64,000 nucleotides of DNA from Bubalus kerabau (Eukaryota; Chordata; Mammalia; Artiodactyla; Bovidae). The stretch spans positions 62,442,501 through 62,506,500 of the forward strand of contig NC_073628.1 in assembly GCF_029407905.1 (NCBI RefSeq), read 5' to 3'. Position 1 is the first letter of the stretch. Every line of letters begins with the position of its first letter. Position numbers and translations under genes: made by a program. Below the pieces are notes generated by a model that was given only the letters and a program-made list of their open reading frames with translations, was not told the DNA's origin and did no database searches. Below are positions 32,578-43,707 of the stretch, one piece after another.

Positions 32578-32781
32578 GGGGCCTCCTGGGTGGCTCAGTG
32601 GTAAAGAATCCTGCCAATGCGGGAGACGTGGGTTCAATTCCTGGGTTGGGAAGATCCCCTGGAGAAGGAAATGGCAAGCCAATCCAGTATTCTTGCTGGG
32701 AAGTTCCATGAACAGAGGAGCCCAGCGGATTCCAGTGTATGTGGGTTGCAGAAGAGTCAGATATGACAGAGCAAACATGCA
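32578..32781 (+). mobile_element. Bov-tA SINE, sense, with target-site duplication
   Basis: Head GGGGCCTCCTGGGTGGCTCA, box-B-like GGTTCAATTCC, then the BovA part. GGTTATGAAAG just before and GGTTATGGAAAG just after (32782-) form a likely target-site duplication with one extra base. Confidence 0.92.
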
Positions 32782-32794
32782 CGGTTATGGAAAG

Positions 32795-34015
32795 TAAAGG
32801 TACATTAGCAATATAATTGAAAGTGAAGTCATGACACAATCATAGCTAGGAACCACATGATATAAATGACTTTCTTCACATTTGTTAGGAAAATTGAACT
32901 AAGCAAAAAAGCATAAAATAGAAGAATGCTTATAAATGTTTCTTTCTCAAATTTCTGAACAGAAAGAAAAAGAACAAGTTTCTAACTTGGCCTTCATGCT
33001 GATTACCTTTTGTTGCTGTGACGGTGTTCATGTTGGACATGTTTCTTTACCGTATACATGGTATTTCTTGTTGTTCTTTAAAGCATTTATTTTCTATTTT
33101 GTTTAGATTCCATCAAACAAATGACACAGCTAGTGTTTCTCATGGAGCTGTCAACTTAAAATTGGCCCTGGAAGTAACCCAATATTTTATTACATGCATT
33201 TAATGACCTAAATGTGCCTATGAAACATATATAAGAAAAAATTATTTTTTTAAATAGTCCATGAGATGATACTAGGAATTCTTTGATACCAGTGTCCTCC
33301 AATGTTTCATGTGACATTTGAATATATTTTGCATATTCCTTTAAGCATATAACTAGACTATAAATAAAAGAATTACTAGGTTAAGAAAAAGACACCTTTC
33401 TTTCTAATATACATTTAAAAAAAAATACCAAATGATGTCAATAAACTGACAAGCCAAGGACATTTTCAACATCCGGTTAACTATTGCCTACTTTAGAAAC
33501 ATGTAAGGAAAATTTTACAGCCTCTAAGAACCATTCAGTTTCTTTCTGAATACCAATGTTTTACATTATTTCATCATAGCTAAGTTTAAATGGATTTTAT
33601 TTTATACAAGTATTTTATGATCTTTTTTTTCTTAACTCTGCCTGAAACTGAACAGAAGCATTTCATATTCTTTGATTCAAGTATGCACATAATTTCTAAA
33701 TATATCTATTAAGAGAAAAAAAATATTTGAAGGGCTTTAAACAAAAAACAAAAACACTAGTTGATATTTCATTGTAAATTTTAGTGATTACAATTTTTTA
33801 AAAAATATTTTCTATTTTATTCAGCTTATAGTATTTTGTTATTAAAAATCTAGAAGTTTATTCATTATGTCCAATGGTATGCTTAAAATTTAAACATATC
33901 AGGGTATTCTAGAAAATAATAATTTCCCATATCTTTTAAGGGCAGCTTAACTGTACATGCATATTTAGGACACTGACAAGATAGATTTTTTATTTCTTTT
34001 TTTTAATGGAGGCTT
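32795..34015. other. Unique AT-rich sequence, no gene seen
   Basis: About 1.2 kb. The 61-codon + frame at 33018-33203 overlaps a good acceptor-like tract ending TTTTGTTTAG at 33107, but there is no matching donor, so no exon is called. Confidence 0.45.
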
Positions 34016-34028
34016 AATAATATGATAG

Positions 34029-34247
34029 TGCTTCCCTGGTGGCTCAGTGGTAGCAAATCCGCCTGCCAGTGCTGGAAATGTAGGTTCAATCCCTGGGTCA
34101 GGAAGCCCCTGGAGAAGGAAGTGGCAACCCACTCCAGTATTCTTGCCAGTATCCTATGTACAGAGGAACCTGGGGAACTACAGTTCATCAGGTTGCAAAA
34201 GAGTTGGGCGTTTTAGCCACTAGACTAGAGTTTAGCCTCAAAACAAC
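34029..34247 (+). mobile_element. Bov-tA SINE, sense, with likely target-site duplication
   Basis: Head GCTTCCCTGGTGGCTCAGTG, box-B-like GGTTCAATCCC, a small deletion in the joint, then the BovA part. AATAATATGATAG on the left and AATGATATGATAAC on the right flank it. Confidence 0.9.
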
Positions 34248-34332
34248 AACAATGATATGATAACCTTTAAAACAACCTTTAAGATGTGATAAGATGTTCA
34301 CACTCTAAGCTATTCTATGTATCTCATGTGTG

Positions 34333-34415
34333 CTCAGTGGCTCAGTTGACTGATGAGGGTTCAGGGCCTAGGTGGGGAAGAGCTCCTGGAGAGGAAATAG
34401 AAACCCACTCCAGAT
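34333..34415 (+). mobile_element. Degraded SINE fragment, sense
   Basis: GTGGCTCAGTTGACTGATGA, GGTTCAGGGCC, GGAAATAGAAACCCACTCCA: a decayed tRNA-head and joint of a Bov-tA. Confidence 0.65.
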
Positions 34416-35010
34416 CTGTTCATAACTCCTTGCTTCTGTCGTTGTTCCCTGCTGCTTGAATAATTTAAAACCAACATCTACTAATTGAGAAGGATTTATT
34501 TCCATGTATTTTAATCTCTGGGGCATTTCCTGATGAGGATCACACTTACCATTCTTACATTCTCAGGGCCCTCAGGGTATGTATCTGTGTAGGACCTATA
34601 AACTTGATAAATTCTTTCTGGAAACTCTGATGGACCCTTAGTTGGTTTTTGTTTTATCTCCTGAATTTTTATTTTATTTTATTTTATTTAACCTTACAAT
34701 ATTGTATTGGTTTTGCCATATATCAAAATGAATCTGCCACAGGTATACATGTGTTCCCCATCCTGAACCCTCCTCCCTCCTCCTTCCCCATACCATCCCT
34801 CTGGGTCGCCCCAGTGCACCAGCCCCAAGCATCCAGTATTGTGCATCGAACCTGGACTGGCAACTCATTTCACACATGATATTATACATATTTAAATGCC
34901 ATTCTCCCAAATCATCCCACCCTCTCCCTCTCCCACAGAGTCCATAAGACTGTTCTATACATCTGTGTCTCTTTTGCTGTCTCGTATACAGGGTTATTGT
35001 TACCATCTTT

Positions 35011-35829
35011 CTAAATTCCATATATATGCATTAGTATACTGTATTGGTGTTTTTCTTTCTGGCTTACTTCACTCTGTATAATAGGCTCCAGTTTCATCCA
35101 CCTCATTAGAACTGATTCAAATGTATTCTTTTTAATGGCTGAGTAATACTCCATTGTGTATATGCACCACTGCTTTCTTATCCATTCATCTGCTGATGGA
35201 CATCTAGGTTGCTTCCATGTCCTGGCTATTATAAACAGTGCTGCGATGAACATTGGGGTACATGTGTCTCTTTCAATTCTGGTTTCTTCAGTGTGTATGC
35301 CCAGCAGTGGGATTGCTGGATCATAAGGCAGTTCTATTTCCAGTTTTTTAAGCAATCTCCACATTGTTCTCCATAGTGGCTGTACTAGTTTGCATTCCCA
35401 CCAACAGTGGAAGAGGTTTCCTTTTTCTCCGCACCCTCTCCAGCATTTATTGCTTGTAGACTTTTGGATTGCAGCCATTCTGACTGGCATGAAATGGTAT
35501 CTCATAGTGGTTTTGATTTGCATTTCTCTGATAATGAGTGATGTTGACCATCTTTTCATATGTTTGTTAGCCATCTGTATGTCTTCTTTGGAGAAATGTC
35601 TGTTTAGTTCTTTGGCCCATTTTTTGATTGGGTCATTTATTTTTCTGGAATTGAGCTGTAGGTGTTGCTTGTATATTTTTGAGATTAGTTGTTTGTCTGT
35701 TGCGTCATTTGCTATTATTTTCTCCCATTCTGAAGGCTGTCTTTTCACCTTGCTTATAGTTTCCTTTGTTGTGCAAAAGCTTTTAAGTTTAATTAGTTCC
35801 CATTTGTTTATTTTTACTTTTATTTCCAA
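35011..35829 (-). pseudogene. L1 ORF2 C-terminal domain, 272 codons open
   Basis: This frame holds the end of L1 ORF2p: WELIKLKSFCTTKETI at the start, the HFSKEDIQMANKHMKR block near residues 78-93, and the C-terminal cysteine-rich segment CWRGCGEKGNLFHCWWEC near residues 133-150 (C-X3-C-X7-H-X4-C), which in this family binds RNA. It ends with EKHQYSILMHIYGI at the natural stop. The frame starts where a frameshift cuts off the reverse transcriptase part upstream. It is well preserved, so the insertion is not old. Confidence 0.88.
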
Positions 35830-36051
35830 TATTCTGGGAGGTGGGTCTTAGAGGATCCTGCTGTGATGTATGTCAGAGAGTGTTTTGCCTGTGTTCTCCT
35901 CTAGGAGTTTTATAGTTTCTGGTCTTACGTTTAGATCTTTAATCCATTTTGAGTTTATTTTTGTCTATGGTGTTAGAAAGTGTTCTAGTTTCATTCTTTT
36001 ACAAGTGGTTGACCAGTTTTCCCAGCACCACTTGTTAAAGAGATTGTCTTT

Positions 36052-36230
36052 TTTTTTTTGTATTTGCTGAATTATTTTATTTTTTTTTAATTTAATTTTA
36101 TTTTTAAACTTTACATAACTGTATTAGTTTTGCCAAATATCAAAATGAATCCGCCACAGGTATACATGTGTTCCCCATCCTGAACCCTCCTCCCTCCTCC
36201 CTCCCCATTCCATCCCTCTGGGTCGTCCCA
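36052..36230 (-). mobile_element. Second L1-BT 3' end, antisense, nested, with short 3' extension
   Basis: On the + strand: a T-run, then 20 bases that are not L1 (36060-36079), then a second T-run and the L1-BT 3' UTR complement (GTATTAGTTTTGCCAAATAT, GAATCCGCCACAGG), ending at GGTCGTCCCA. GTCTTT at 36046-36051 and 36231-36236 is the target-site duplication in the host L1. Confidence 0.9.
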
Positions 36231-36236
36231 GTCTTT

Positions 36237-36653
36237 AATCCATTGTATATTCTCACCTCCTTTGTCAAAGATAAGGTGTCCATATGTGTGTAGATTTATC
36301 TCTGGGCTTTCTATTTTGTTCGATTGATCTATATTTCTGTCTTTGTGCCAGTACCATACTGTCTTGATGACTGTGGCTTTGTAGTAGAGCCTGAAGTCAG
36401 GCAGGTTGATTCCTCCAGTTCCATTCTTCTTTTTCAAGATAACTTTGGCTATTTGAGGCTTTTTGTATTTCCATACAAATTGTGAAATTATTTGTTCTAG
36501 CTCTGTGAAGAATACCTTTGGTAGCTTGATAGGGATTGCATTGAATCTATAAATTGCTTTGGGTAGTATACTCATTTTCACTATATTGATTCTTCCAATC
36601 CATGAACATGGTGTATTTCTCCATCTATTACTGTCCTCTTTGATTTCTTTCAC
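36237..36653 (-). pseudogene. L1 ORF2 reverse transcriptase C-terminal fragment
   Basis: The L1 part of the minus frame 36653-36111: NIVKMSILPKAIYRFNAIPI, FVWKYKKPQIAKVIL and GGINLPDFRLYYKA, from the thumb and connection region of L1 ORF2p. The frame runs on past 36237 into the nested L1 3' UTR by chance. Nonfunctional. Confidence 0.85.
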
Positions 36654-36759
36654 CAGTGTTTTGTAGTTTTCTATATATAGGTTTTTAGTTTCTTTAGGTA
36701 GATATATTCCTAAGTATTTTATTCTTTTCGTTGCAATGATGAATGTTATCCTGAATTTT

Positions 36760-37266
36760 GTTTCAGCTCTTTTGTCTGGGTACCCTGTTGGGTTTTCGCT
36801 CAGCCCTCCACACCATTAGGTGGTAGTCCTGATTCCTTTTTCTCCTGCAATAAGCAATAAGACAATTGCTTCTACATATGGCATCTCACCTCCTTTCCCT
36901 GCTTTTAACAAAACACTTCTAACTGTGAGATTGCATAATAGTTGAGTGAGCCATTCAGAGGCCATTGCTCTTCTGATCCTAACATATATCAGGTCCACAG
37001 CTTATTACAGTAGCATAGTAAAATATAATTGTGAGCCTATAACTATGTTCACAATTATATTTCACTCATTTATCCAGTATATGCCCAAAAGGGCTCTACT
37101 TCAAGATAGATGGAGCAATTCCCATTTATCGATGGAATACTTGCCATTTTTTTAAAGTGTGACCACACCACAACACAAAAGATGTATGGAAATTCCAATA
37201 TGAAAAAATTCCATACAAAGAAATTGCAGCATCAATACACCAACAAGTTAGTTCTCAACTCCCAAA
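36760..37266. other. Unique sequence, no gene seen
   Basis: Contains a perfect 14-bp inverted repeat at 37021-37062. No coding signal recognised. Confidence 0.5.
37021..37062. repeat. Perfect 14-bp inverted repeat with 14-base spacer
   Basis: Arms AAATATAATTGTGA (37021-37034) and its complement (37049-37062). AT-rich, in single-copy sequence. Confidence 0.85.
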
Positions 37267-37310
37267 ACTTACCCTACAAACCAAAGAACTAATTCCAACT
37301 AGAGTAGGTT
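37267..37310 (+). repeat. Flanking direct repeat, left copy
   Basis: About 42 bases (ACTTACCCTACAAACC to CAACTAGAGTAGG) similar to 37521-37562. The two copies bracket the L1 fragment at 37382-37515. Confidence 0.7.
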
Positions 37311-37381
37311 ATCCCTGCAAGAACTAGTTCCCCAATAAACTGGCTCCAAATGAACTGGTTCCTAACTCAGGTAAATAATTG

Positions 37382-37515
37382 GGGGTTCAGGGTGGGGAAT
37401 GTATATATACCTGTGCAAGATTCATGTTGATGTATGGTAAAACCAATACAATATTGTAAAGTAATTAACATCCAATTAAAATAAATAAATTTATATTAAA
37501 ATAATAAAAATAAAA
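37382..37515 (+). mobile_element. L1-BT LINE 3' end, sense, short
   Basis: GGGTTCAGGGTGGGGAATGT, CCTGTGCAAGATTCATGTTG, CCAATACAATATTGTAAAG, then an A/T-rich tail. Only the last ~130 bases of the element are present. Confidence 0.85.
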
Positions 37516-37520
37516 AATAA

Positions 37521-37562
37521 ACTTAACCTACAAAACAAATGAACGATTCCAACTAGAATAGG
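37521..37562 (+). repeat. Flanking direct repeat, right copy
   Basis: Second copy of 37267-37310, roughly 85% identical by eye, directly after the L1 tail and before a BovB fragment. Confidence 0.7.
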
Positions 37563-37574
37563 CTTACACCCACA

Positions 37575-37738
37575 CTAAGATCATGGCATCTAGTCCCATC
37601 ACTTCATGGCAAATAGATGGGGAAACGATGGAAACAGTGACACATTTTATTTTCTTGGGCTCCAAAATCACTGCAGATGGTGACTGACTGCAGACATGAA
37701 GTTAAAATACACTTTCTCCTTAGAAGAAAAACTATGAC
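37575..37738 (+). mobile_element. BovB LINE internal fragment, sense
   Basis: From CTAAGATCATGGCATCTAGT through the complement-free sense thumb region (GGCTCCAAAATCACTGCAGA) to AACTATGACAAAT. It covers the KIMASSPITSW to RKVMTN region only; both ends are missing. Confidence 0.88.
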
Positions 37739-37848
37739 AAATAAAAAGACCAAATTGAGGGTGGGGGAGATGTTCCCAGTGTGCACACTGGAGTGACTTA
37801 CCCAAAGTGAGTCCATCAAAATAAATGCATATTTTGTTTCTATTGCAG

Positions 37849-37932
37849 TCATTTGTGAAGGACTATATAATTTCTATTACCAGGCTTCTGTTGGGATTGG
37901 ACACTATACCAGGATCAGGGTTTCTTTGCTCT
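37849..37932 (+). CDS. Possible coding exon, unassigned
   Basis: An 84-base segment bounded by a good acceptor (TTTTGTTTCTATTGCAG) and a good donor (CTCT|GTAAGTTA), in single-copy sequence. Two of the three frames are open: one reads SFVKDYIISITRLLLGLD, another ICEGLYNFYYQASVGIGHY. I recognise neither. The remaining frame, the one that would continue directly from the candidate exon at 15474-15603, has a stop, so the two are not adjacent exons of one transcript. With 28 codons, open frames by chance are likely. Confidence 0.25.
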
Positions 37933-38257
37933 GTAAGTTACTACTGTCTGAAGTGGAAGATTATTCTGACAGGCAGTTCTCAAATCCATCTATAATGCTC
38001 TTTGCTTGACTTTTCTATGTAATTTATTTGTTTATTTGTCTAATATGTGCTCAAAAATAGTATGTTGGTTTTTAAAATTTATTAAAAAATGTTTAGGGAA
38101 AACAGTATTTAAATTAATAATCCTGTAGATAGCCATTCTGAACAAAATTCACAAGATTTTTTTTTTTTCCTAGCTGGCATTTGAGATGGACAGTTTCTGA
38201 CACAGGATGCCATTACTGTCAAGGATAACACTGATCATGCCATTTAACTTCTGTGTT
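37933..38257. other. Unique AT-rich sequence
   Basis: Nothing recognised; a T-run at 38159-38168. Confidence 0.5.
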
Positions 38258-38379
38258 TGTTTTTATTTTTTCTCTTATTTTTGGCCATGCCCCATGATTT
38301 GCAGGATTTTAGTTCCCTGACCAGTGTCCCCTGTAGGGGGAGCACTAAATCCTAACCACTGGACCACCAGGGAATTTCC
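38258..38379 (-). mobile_element. CHR-type SINE, antisense
   Basis: GGCCATGCCCCATGATTTGC, TAGTTCCCTGACCAGTGTCC, CTAACCACTGGACCACCAGG: the complement of a cetartiodactyl tRNA-derived SINE. Confidence 0.82.
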
Positions 38380-38681
38380 TAACCTCTCTGTTTTATAAAT
38401 AAATGGACTATGTCTAAGTGTATTTAATGAAGTGACTTATTAACAATACAAATTCATGATTAGCAGATAGGGAGCAGCACTTATGCCTCCTGTTTGGAAG
38501 TATTGTGTTCCTTCTATTGCAGACCTTTCTCAATAGGAATGCTATAGAACTTCGGATGGAAAATTTGTTTTTGTGCTGGAGTGTCCTTTGCACTTCAGGA
38601 TTTTCAGCGTCAGCAGACCCTGTCCACTAGTAACTAGTAACATCCACTGGTTATTGCAACATTCAAACAAGTCCTTACATA

Positions 38682-38754
38682 CAGGGAAGCCTGGTGCACT
38701 GCAGTCCATGGGGTCACAAGGAGTCAGACAGGACTGAGCAACTGAACTGAACTT
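38682..38754 (+). mobile_element. BovB/BovA 3' tail, sense
   Basis: CAGGGAAGCCTGGTGCACTG through GACTGAGCAACTGAACTGAA. Only the last ~70 bases of a BovB 3' UTR are present. Confidence 0.8.
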
Positions 38755-38935
38755 ATATACAGATTTCCAACAATTCCCAATCAATTACCAGTGTTGTCTC
38801 CCACTGATATGGAACCAATACAATGCCATGCTACCACAAATTGAGCAAAGGATTTCTTAAGTATGGGTGAACCCAAAGGATAAGGTTTAGATGGAATGCA
38901 GTAAATAACTTTAATATATGGGTAAGCATTTATGA

Positions 38936-39218
38936 TGGAGAAGATGATGGCACCCCACTCCAGTACTCTTGCCTGGAAAATCCCATGGATGGAGGAGCCT
39001 GTTGGGCTGCAGTCCATGGGGTTGCTAAGAGTCGGACATGACTGAGTGACTTCACTTTCACTTTTCACTTTCATGCATTGGAGAAGGAAATGGCACCCCA
39101 TTCTAGTGTTCTTGCCTGGAAAATTCCAGGGATGGGGGAGCCTGGTGGGCTGCCATCTATGGGGTCGCACAGAGCTGGACACGATTGAAGCTACTTAGCA
39201 GCAGCAGCAGCAGCAGCA
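38936..39218 (+). mobile_element. BOV-A2 SINE, sense, with perfect 14-bp target-site duplication
   Basis: Two BovA monomers with the linker CACTTTCACTTTTCACTTTC and a (CAG)n tail at about 39198-39218. GTAAGCATTTATGA occurs at 38922-38935 and again at 39219-39232. A complete young insertion. Confidence 0.95.
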
Positions 39219-39232
39219 GTAAGCATTTATGA

Positions 39233-40151
39233 AATATTGCTTTGCGATTTTAAAATATCAATAAGAATCTACCTTTAAGGAATGAGAAATAACCATTGAG
39301 TTTTTTATTTCTTTAAAAATTGCTATGCAAATAATCCAATTATATTACAAATGAAGATCACCAAGGATGACTTATGGATCAAGACTTATGCCAGACTTTA
39401 TTAGAAGTTATGTTATTCTACTGGGGTTGCCCTCATTGGGATCTACAAGATGGAATCTCAAAAGCTTACTACATCTGAGGTTTGAAAATATCAAGATATT
39501 CATGCCTTAATGTTTAATGTGATTGAAGACTACCTTTCCTAAACCTTGAAATTTATTTCTGAAATATGCCACTAAATTTCATAAAATATTTTTGGCTAAA
39601 GGGATATTCTAGAGTTTGGTCTCTAAATGTCTTTTGTAGGTTTTCAGGAAGTAAATTAATTTTAAGTAACTTTTTGCACATAAGAAAATTTCTTCTGGCA
39701 AACAATCTAGTTTTTAATATAATCTTCAACTCCAATATATTAGCATTTGGAAAGAAGGAAACAGATAAGTTAGGGAGTATTAAACTCACATCTTTCAAAC
39801 TCTAGATTTAGGACTACTTTGGAGCCAAGAAAAAAACCCCAAGAACAGTGCCAGACCCTCACATGGGGAGGTTCAGTAATTATAATAGCAAACTAGAGCA
39901 TATTAAAAATGGAACAGAATTTACAATGGCTGCATAAGATCGAAAACATATCCACATTTTAATTTGGTCACAATGTGTGGTTCTAAAGTATGATTTATAT
40001 TCTTAAAATATTTATCTTCTTCAGACATGACAAAGTTATCCAAAACTTTGGTTAACCATTTGTTTCTTTGGTCTTATGTGAAACAGAGCCCTACCTATGA
40101 GACTTAGATCAATTAATGCATTTCAATAGTCATGTAATCATTATGCCAAAG
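39233..40151. other. Unique AT-rich sequence, no gene seen
   Basis: Opposed frames at 39553-39805 overlap on the two strands and are chance. Nothing else recognised. Confidence 0.5.
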
Positions 40152-40353
40152 TAAAAAGTGAAACTGAAAGTCGTTCAGTCTTGTCCAACTCTTTATGACC
40201 CGAAGGACTATACAGTCCATGGAATTCTCCAGTCCAGAATACTGGAAGTGGGTAGCCTATCCCTTCTTCAGTGGCTCTTCAGGACCCAGGAATCAAACCG
40301 GGGTCTCCTGCATTGCAGGAGGATTCTTTAACAATTTAGCTATCAGGGAAGCC
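40152..40353 (-). mobile_element. Bov-tA SINE, antisense
   Basis: AGTGAAACTGAAAGTCGTTC, TACAGTCCATGGAATTCTCC, and the tRNA-head complement ending TTAGCTATCAGGGAAGCC. Confidence 0.9.
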
Positions 40354-41418
40354 ATCATTATGCCAGCTTGTGATTAAAATCAATGAATCTGTGTGTGGAA
40401 AAGAAGAGCTTTATAAGAAGCATAAAGGTAACAAAGTAGATCTTTAATTTCTTGCTACAATTTAGAGTTTGACATTTAATTAAGTGATACTGAGGCCAGA
40501 AGAAAATAGTTCCATTTTTCTGAGATGTTCTTTGCTGGTTTCACTGCAGCTTCAGAGGTCCTAAACGATATTTTACTGCCATCACTGCAGTTGAATCTGA
40601 GTTTGTCATTGGCTGTGGTCCCAGTGGTTCACACTACAAAGAGCAAGACCAAATTGGAGAAAATCAGGCATGACCAATGGGAAAAACATACCAGACAGTT
40701 AAATGTGTAGGACAGCTTGACCACATATGCCTAAAATTTTAAGAATATTGCATCCCCAAAATATTATTTGATTAAAGGTTAAGAGAAAAACATGTTTTCA
40801 TACTTAAGCAACTAACCACTTCTTACTCAAGCTTGATGAGGACAAAGAAGATTTCCACTTAGCAGAATACTATCCCGTTTTTATTTTATAATATGGATTT
40901 TGTAAACTTGAAAATAGTTAATTCTTCCCTTGGTCAAGTTCATATCCATTTTGTAATTTTATATTATTAAGAGACTTTGTTGTATGCTGTCAACAGTCTT
41001 GATTAGGAAAAGATAATTGAATGGAACACATTTTTTTTTAATTTTATATACTACCTACTATAGAAAAAAGACAATTTAAAGATTACAATAAACTTCAAGT
41101 ACTTTTACAGCAAAATATATTAGTAGGGGCAATAAATTAATGTTACTTTACATCTAACACAACCTGACTGCTACAGTTGAAAAGGAATTCTAGTTTTATT
41201 TTTCTGGCAAATAAGGCAAAAATAAAACTGTTGAGTTATATAATAATTTTAGTTTGATACAGTAAAAGGTATAAGTTCATCTAGAGAAAGATTTGCTTTT
41301 CCTGATCACTGTTAACAGAGTGAGTATGTGTTTCCTTATTTGAGATTTAATATTTAGAAATATTTAAGAGATAGATAACATGGGAACATTATCTAGCTTT
41401 ATAGTTTTGCAAGATGCT
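40354..41418. other. Unique AT-rich sequence, no gene seen
   Basis: The 61-codon + frame at 40525-40710 begins MFFAGFTAASEVL and has no recognised motif or splice frame, so it is not called. Confidence 0.5.
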
Positions 41419-41430
41419 AAAGTATCAATA

Positions 41431-41709
41431 CGGAGAAGGCAATGGCACCCCACTTCAATACTCTTGCCTGGAAAATCCCATGGACAGAGGAGCCTGGTAG
41501 GCTGCAGTCCATGGGGTCGCTAAAGGTCAGACATGACTGAGCGACTTCACTTTCACTTTTCACTTTCATGCATTGGAGAAGGAAATGGCAACCCACTCCA
41601 GTGTTCTTGCCTGGAGAATCCCACAGACAGGGGAGCCTGGTGGGCTGCAGTCTATGGGGTCGTGCAGAGTTGGACACAACTGAAGTGACTTAGTAGCAGC
41701 AGCAGCAGC
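41431..41709 (+). mobile_element. BOV-A2 SINE, sense, with 12-bp target-site duplication
   Basis: A dimeric BovA with the usual linker and an (AGC)n tail. AAAGTATCAATA (41419-41430) and AAAGTACCAATA (41710-41721) flank it with one mismatch. Confidence 0.95.
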
Positions 41710-41721
41710 AAAGTACCAATA

Positions 41722-41853
41722 AGGTGATATCCCTTAAGTCAATGTTCTTTTCTTTCTTTATTTCTTTTTTTTTAAGAGGGGAACATCAATTAAATATTAA
41801 CTCAGTAAAGACATTGGGTTTTGTGCAAAGAGGAAAACATTCTTATTTTCCTG

Positions 41854-41898
<45 letters not shown>

Positions 41899-43001
41899 TA
41901 GAATAAGAACTTAGTGGATCTAATGATATTTGACTTAAAGAGAAAAAAAATTATCTTAAGTTATAGCAGTGCTTTGGCTGAGAGTGGTGTGGAGAAAGCC
42001 CCAAATCCTTTAGTAGATGTCTTTGCAATGACACGTCAATGATAAAATATACACATAGTTAAGATCATGAAATTTATTAAAGTCCTAGCACATTTACTCA
42101 GTTTAGGCTGTAATTGGTGAAAGCAGGAATCATACAAAGACAGACATACAGTGGGGGCATGTTCAAGGTTGCAAAATTCCATCCATGGAAAGTAGGTGTA
42201 CCTATCAGATCCTTTTCAGCTAGTTGTACATCATTGAGCAGGAATATACCACTCTCTATGTGTCTATTTCAAGGAAGTTTTACAAATATCAGCATCTCTT
42301 TGTTCATAAAGCCAAAAATTAGCAAGAACTCATGCTTCTCTAGAGGACAAAAGAGAAAGAAATTTGTGCTAACAATTTTTTCTCTGTAATTCTCAAATTC
42401 AAAAAGCTTATTGAGCTGATTTTTTTTTGGCAAAACCTCACTTTAACAGTTGTGAGATTTTTTTCTACTATTTACTTATTCCACTTAAAATTAGTGTTCA
42501 CCTTTTTCATTACAGAAATATTACTCTTATTTTAAAATGCTAACCAAGACCCTCTGAAGGTATTACCTACTATTCAGTATATGATGCAGTACTATCTTTC
42601 CAAAATCTGAAACCTTCTGAATTAATAAAACTATTTATTCTTGTTTTTTGGTGAGAAAATGTAGAACTATATTTGACTTTAGTTTCCCAGTATACTGAAA
42701 GTTACATTTTCTTGAAGTGAAATAACACCAGTGGAAATTTTACTAGAAATTAGAAAAAGATCATTTTAAAGCGTATTAAAACACTAGTATCTTTAGAGCA
42801 TACCCAACAAATTTGTGGAATATGTTACTTTGCTGTTCACCTTCACAGCCAATAAATTCCATATTTTTAAAAATTGTGTATATAGTAATAATCATTGACT
42901 ATTCCATCTATGAACCATTAATTTTTTATAATTAAGTTGGAAAGTAATATCTTAAATATATTATTAAAATAAAATTTTTCACTTGATAAAATCTCATTTT
43001 A
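41722..43001. other. Unique AT-rich sequence with a (TA)n microsatellite
   Basis: A (TA)n run of about 38 bases lies at 41858-41896. The 91-codon + frame at 42114-42389 has no recognised motif. Nothing else seen. Confidence 0.5.
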
Positions 43002-43206
43002 TAAGGTCATGGTCATTTGTTTCCAACTCTTTTCCACTTATAGACTATAGCCCACCAGGCTACTCTGTCTATGGAATTCCCCAAACAAGTATACTGGAGT
43101 GGGTAGCCACTCCCTTCTTTAGGGCATCTTCCTGACCCCAAGGATCAGACTTGGGTCTCCCGCATTGCAGGCAGATTCTTTACCATTTGAACCACTAGGG
43201 AAGCCC
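43002..43206 (-). mobile_element. Bov-tA SINE, antisense, diverged
   Basis: GACTATAGCCCACCAGGCTA, TATACTGGAGTGGGTAGCCA, and the tRNA-head complement ending AACCACTAGGGAAGCCCC. Confidence 0.88.
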
Positions 43207-43707
43207 CAAAATCACATTAACATAATTATTTTAGTAAGAATTAAGATAAAATAGTTTTGAAACTGGAGCTGTTCATTCTCTGCCATTTTCTGCTCAATGT
43301 TTTTCCATTGGGCCAAGAGTTAAGAATCTGGAGACAAACAATTCCAAGGAGCCTATATTCATATATTTTAATCTATTGTTTTATATTTGTAACAATAGCG
43401 AGAATCCTAGATGGTCGGTTAGATGAGTTATATTTCAACAAAAAATATAATTGAAAATTCCAATTCTACCTTTTGAAGGATGAAGATCATGTTATTCCTT
43501 AGAACTGAAGAACAAGATAACATGATTTTTATAACCCCTAAATATTTAGGGCTTAATTGTTGATTGGGCAGATCAATTTTTAACCTCTATAACACATTTG
43601 AAAACTCAGAATATCTCTATACAATTATTTAAATGTATACATAGGACTAAAAAAAAAAGAAACAAACATCATAATATCTAAATGTTTTAAAAATAGTACA
43701 ACTCACA
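43207..43707. other. Unique AT-rich sequence
   Basis: Nothing recognised. Confidence 0.5.

Larger units (their letters stand above)
34670..36749 (-). mobile_element. L1-BT LINE, antisense, 5'-truncated, interrupted by a second L1
   Basis: On the + strand it begins with a T/A-rich tail complement at 34671-34691, then the 3' UTR, then ORF2 back into the reverse transcriptase. CCTGAATTTT at 34660-34669 and at 36750-36759 is the target-site duplication. A second L1-BT 3' end (36052-36230) is nested inside. The minus-strand frames 35829-35011 and 36653-36111 carry the protein remains. Confidence 0.94.

Noticed and set aside
33018..33203. Possible exon after TTTTGTTTAG
   Set aside because: The acceptor looks fine, but there is no plausible donor and the open frame extends upstream through the presumed intron.
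35390..35851. 153-codon plus-strand frame with hydrophobic composition
   Set aside because: It is the complement of L1 ORF2 C-terminal sequence. The real remnant is on the minus strand.
41858..41896. (TA)n tract as a possible origin or cruciform element
   Set aside because: Ordinary microsatellite. Similar tracts occur at 2305, 15858 and 48799.
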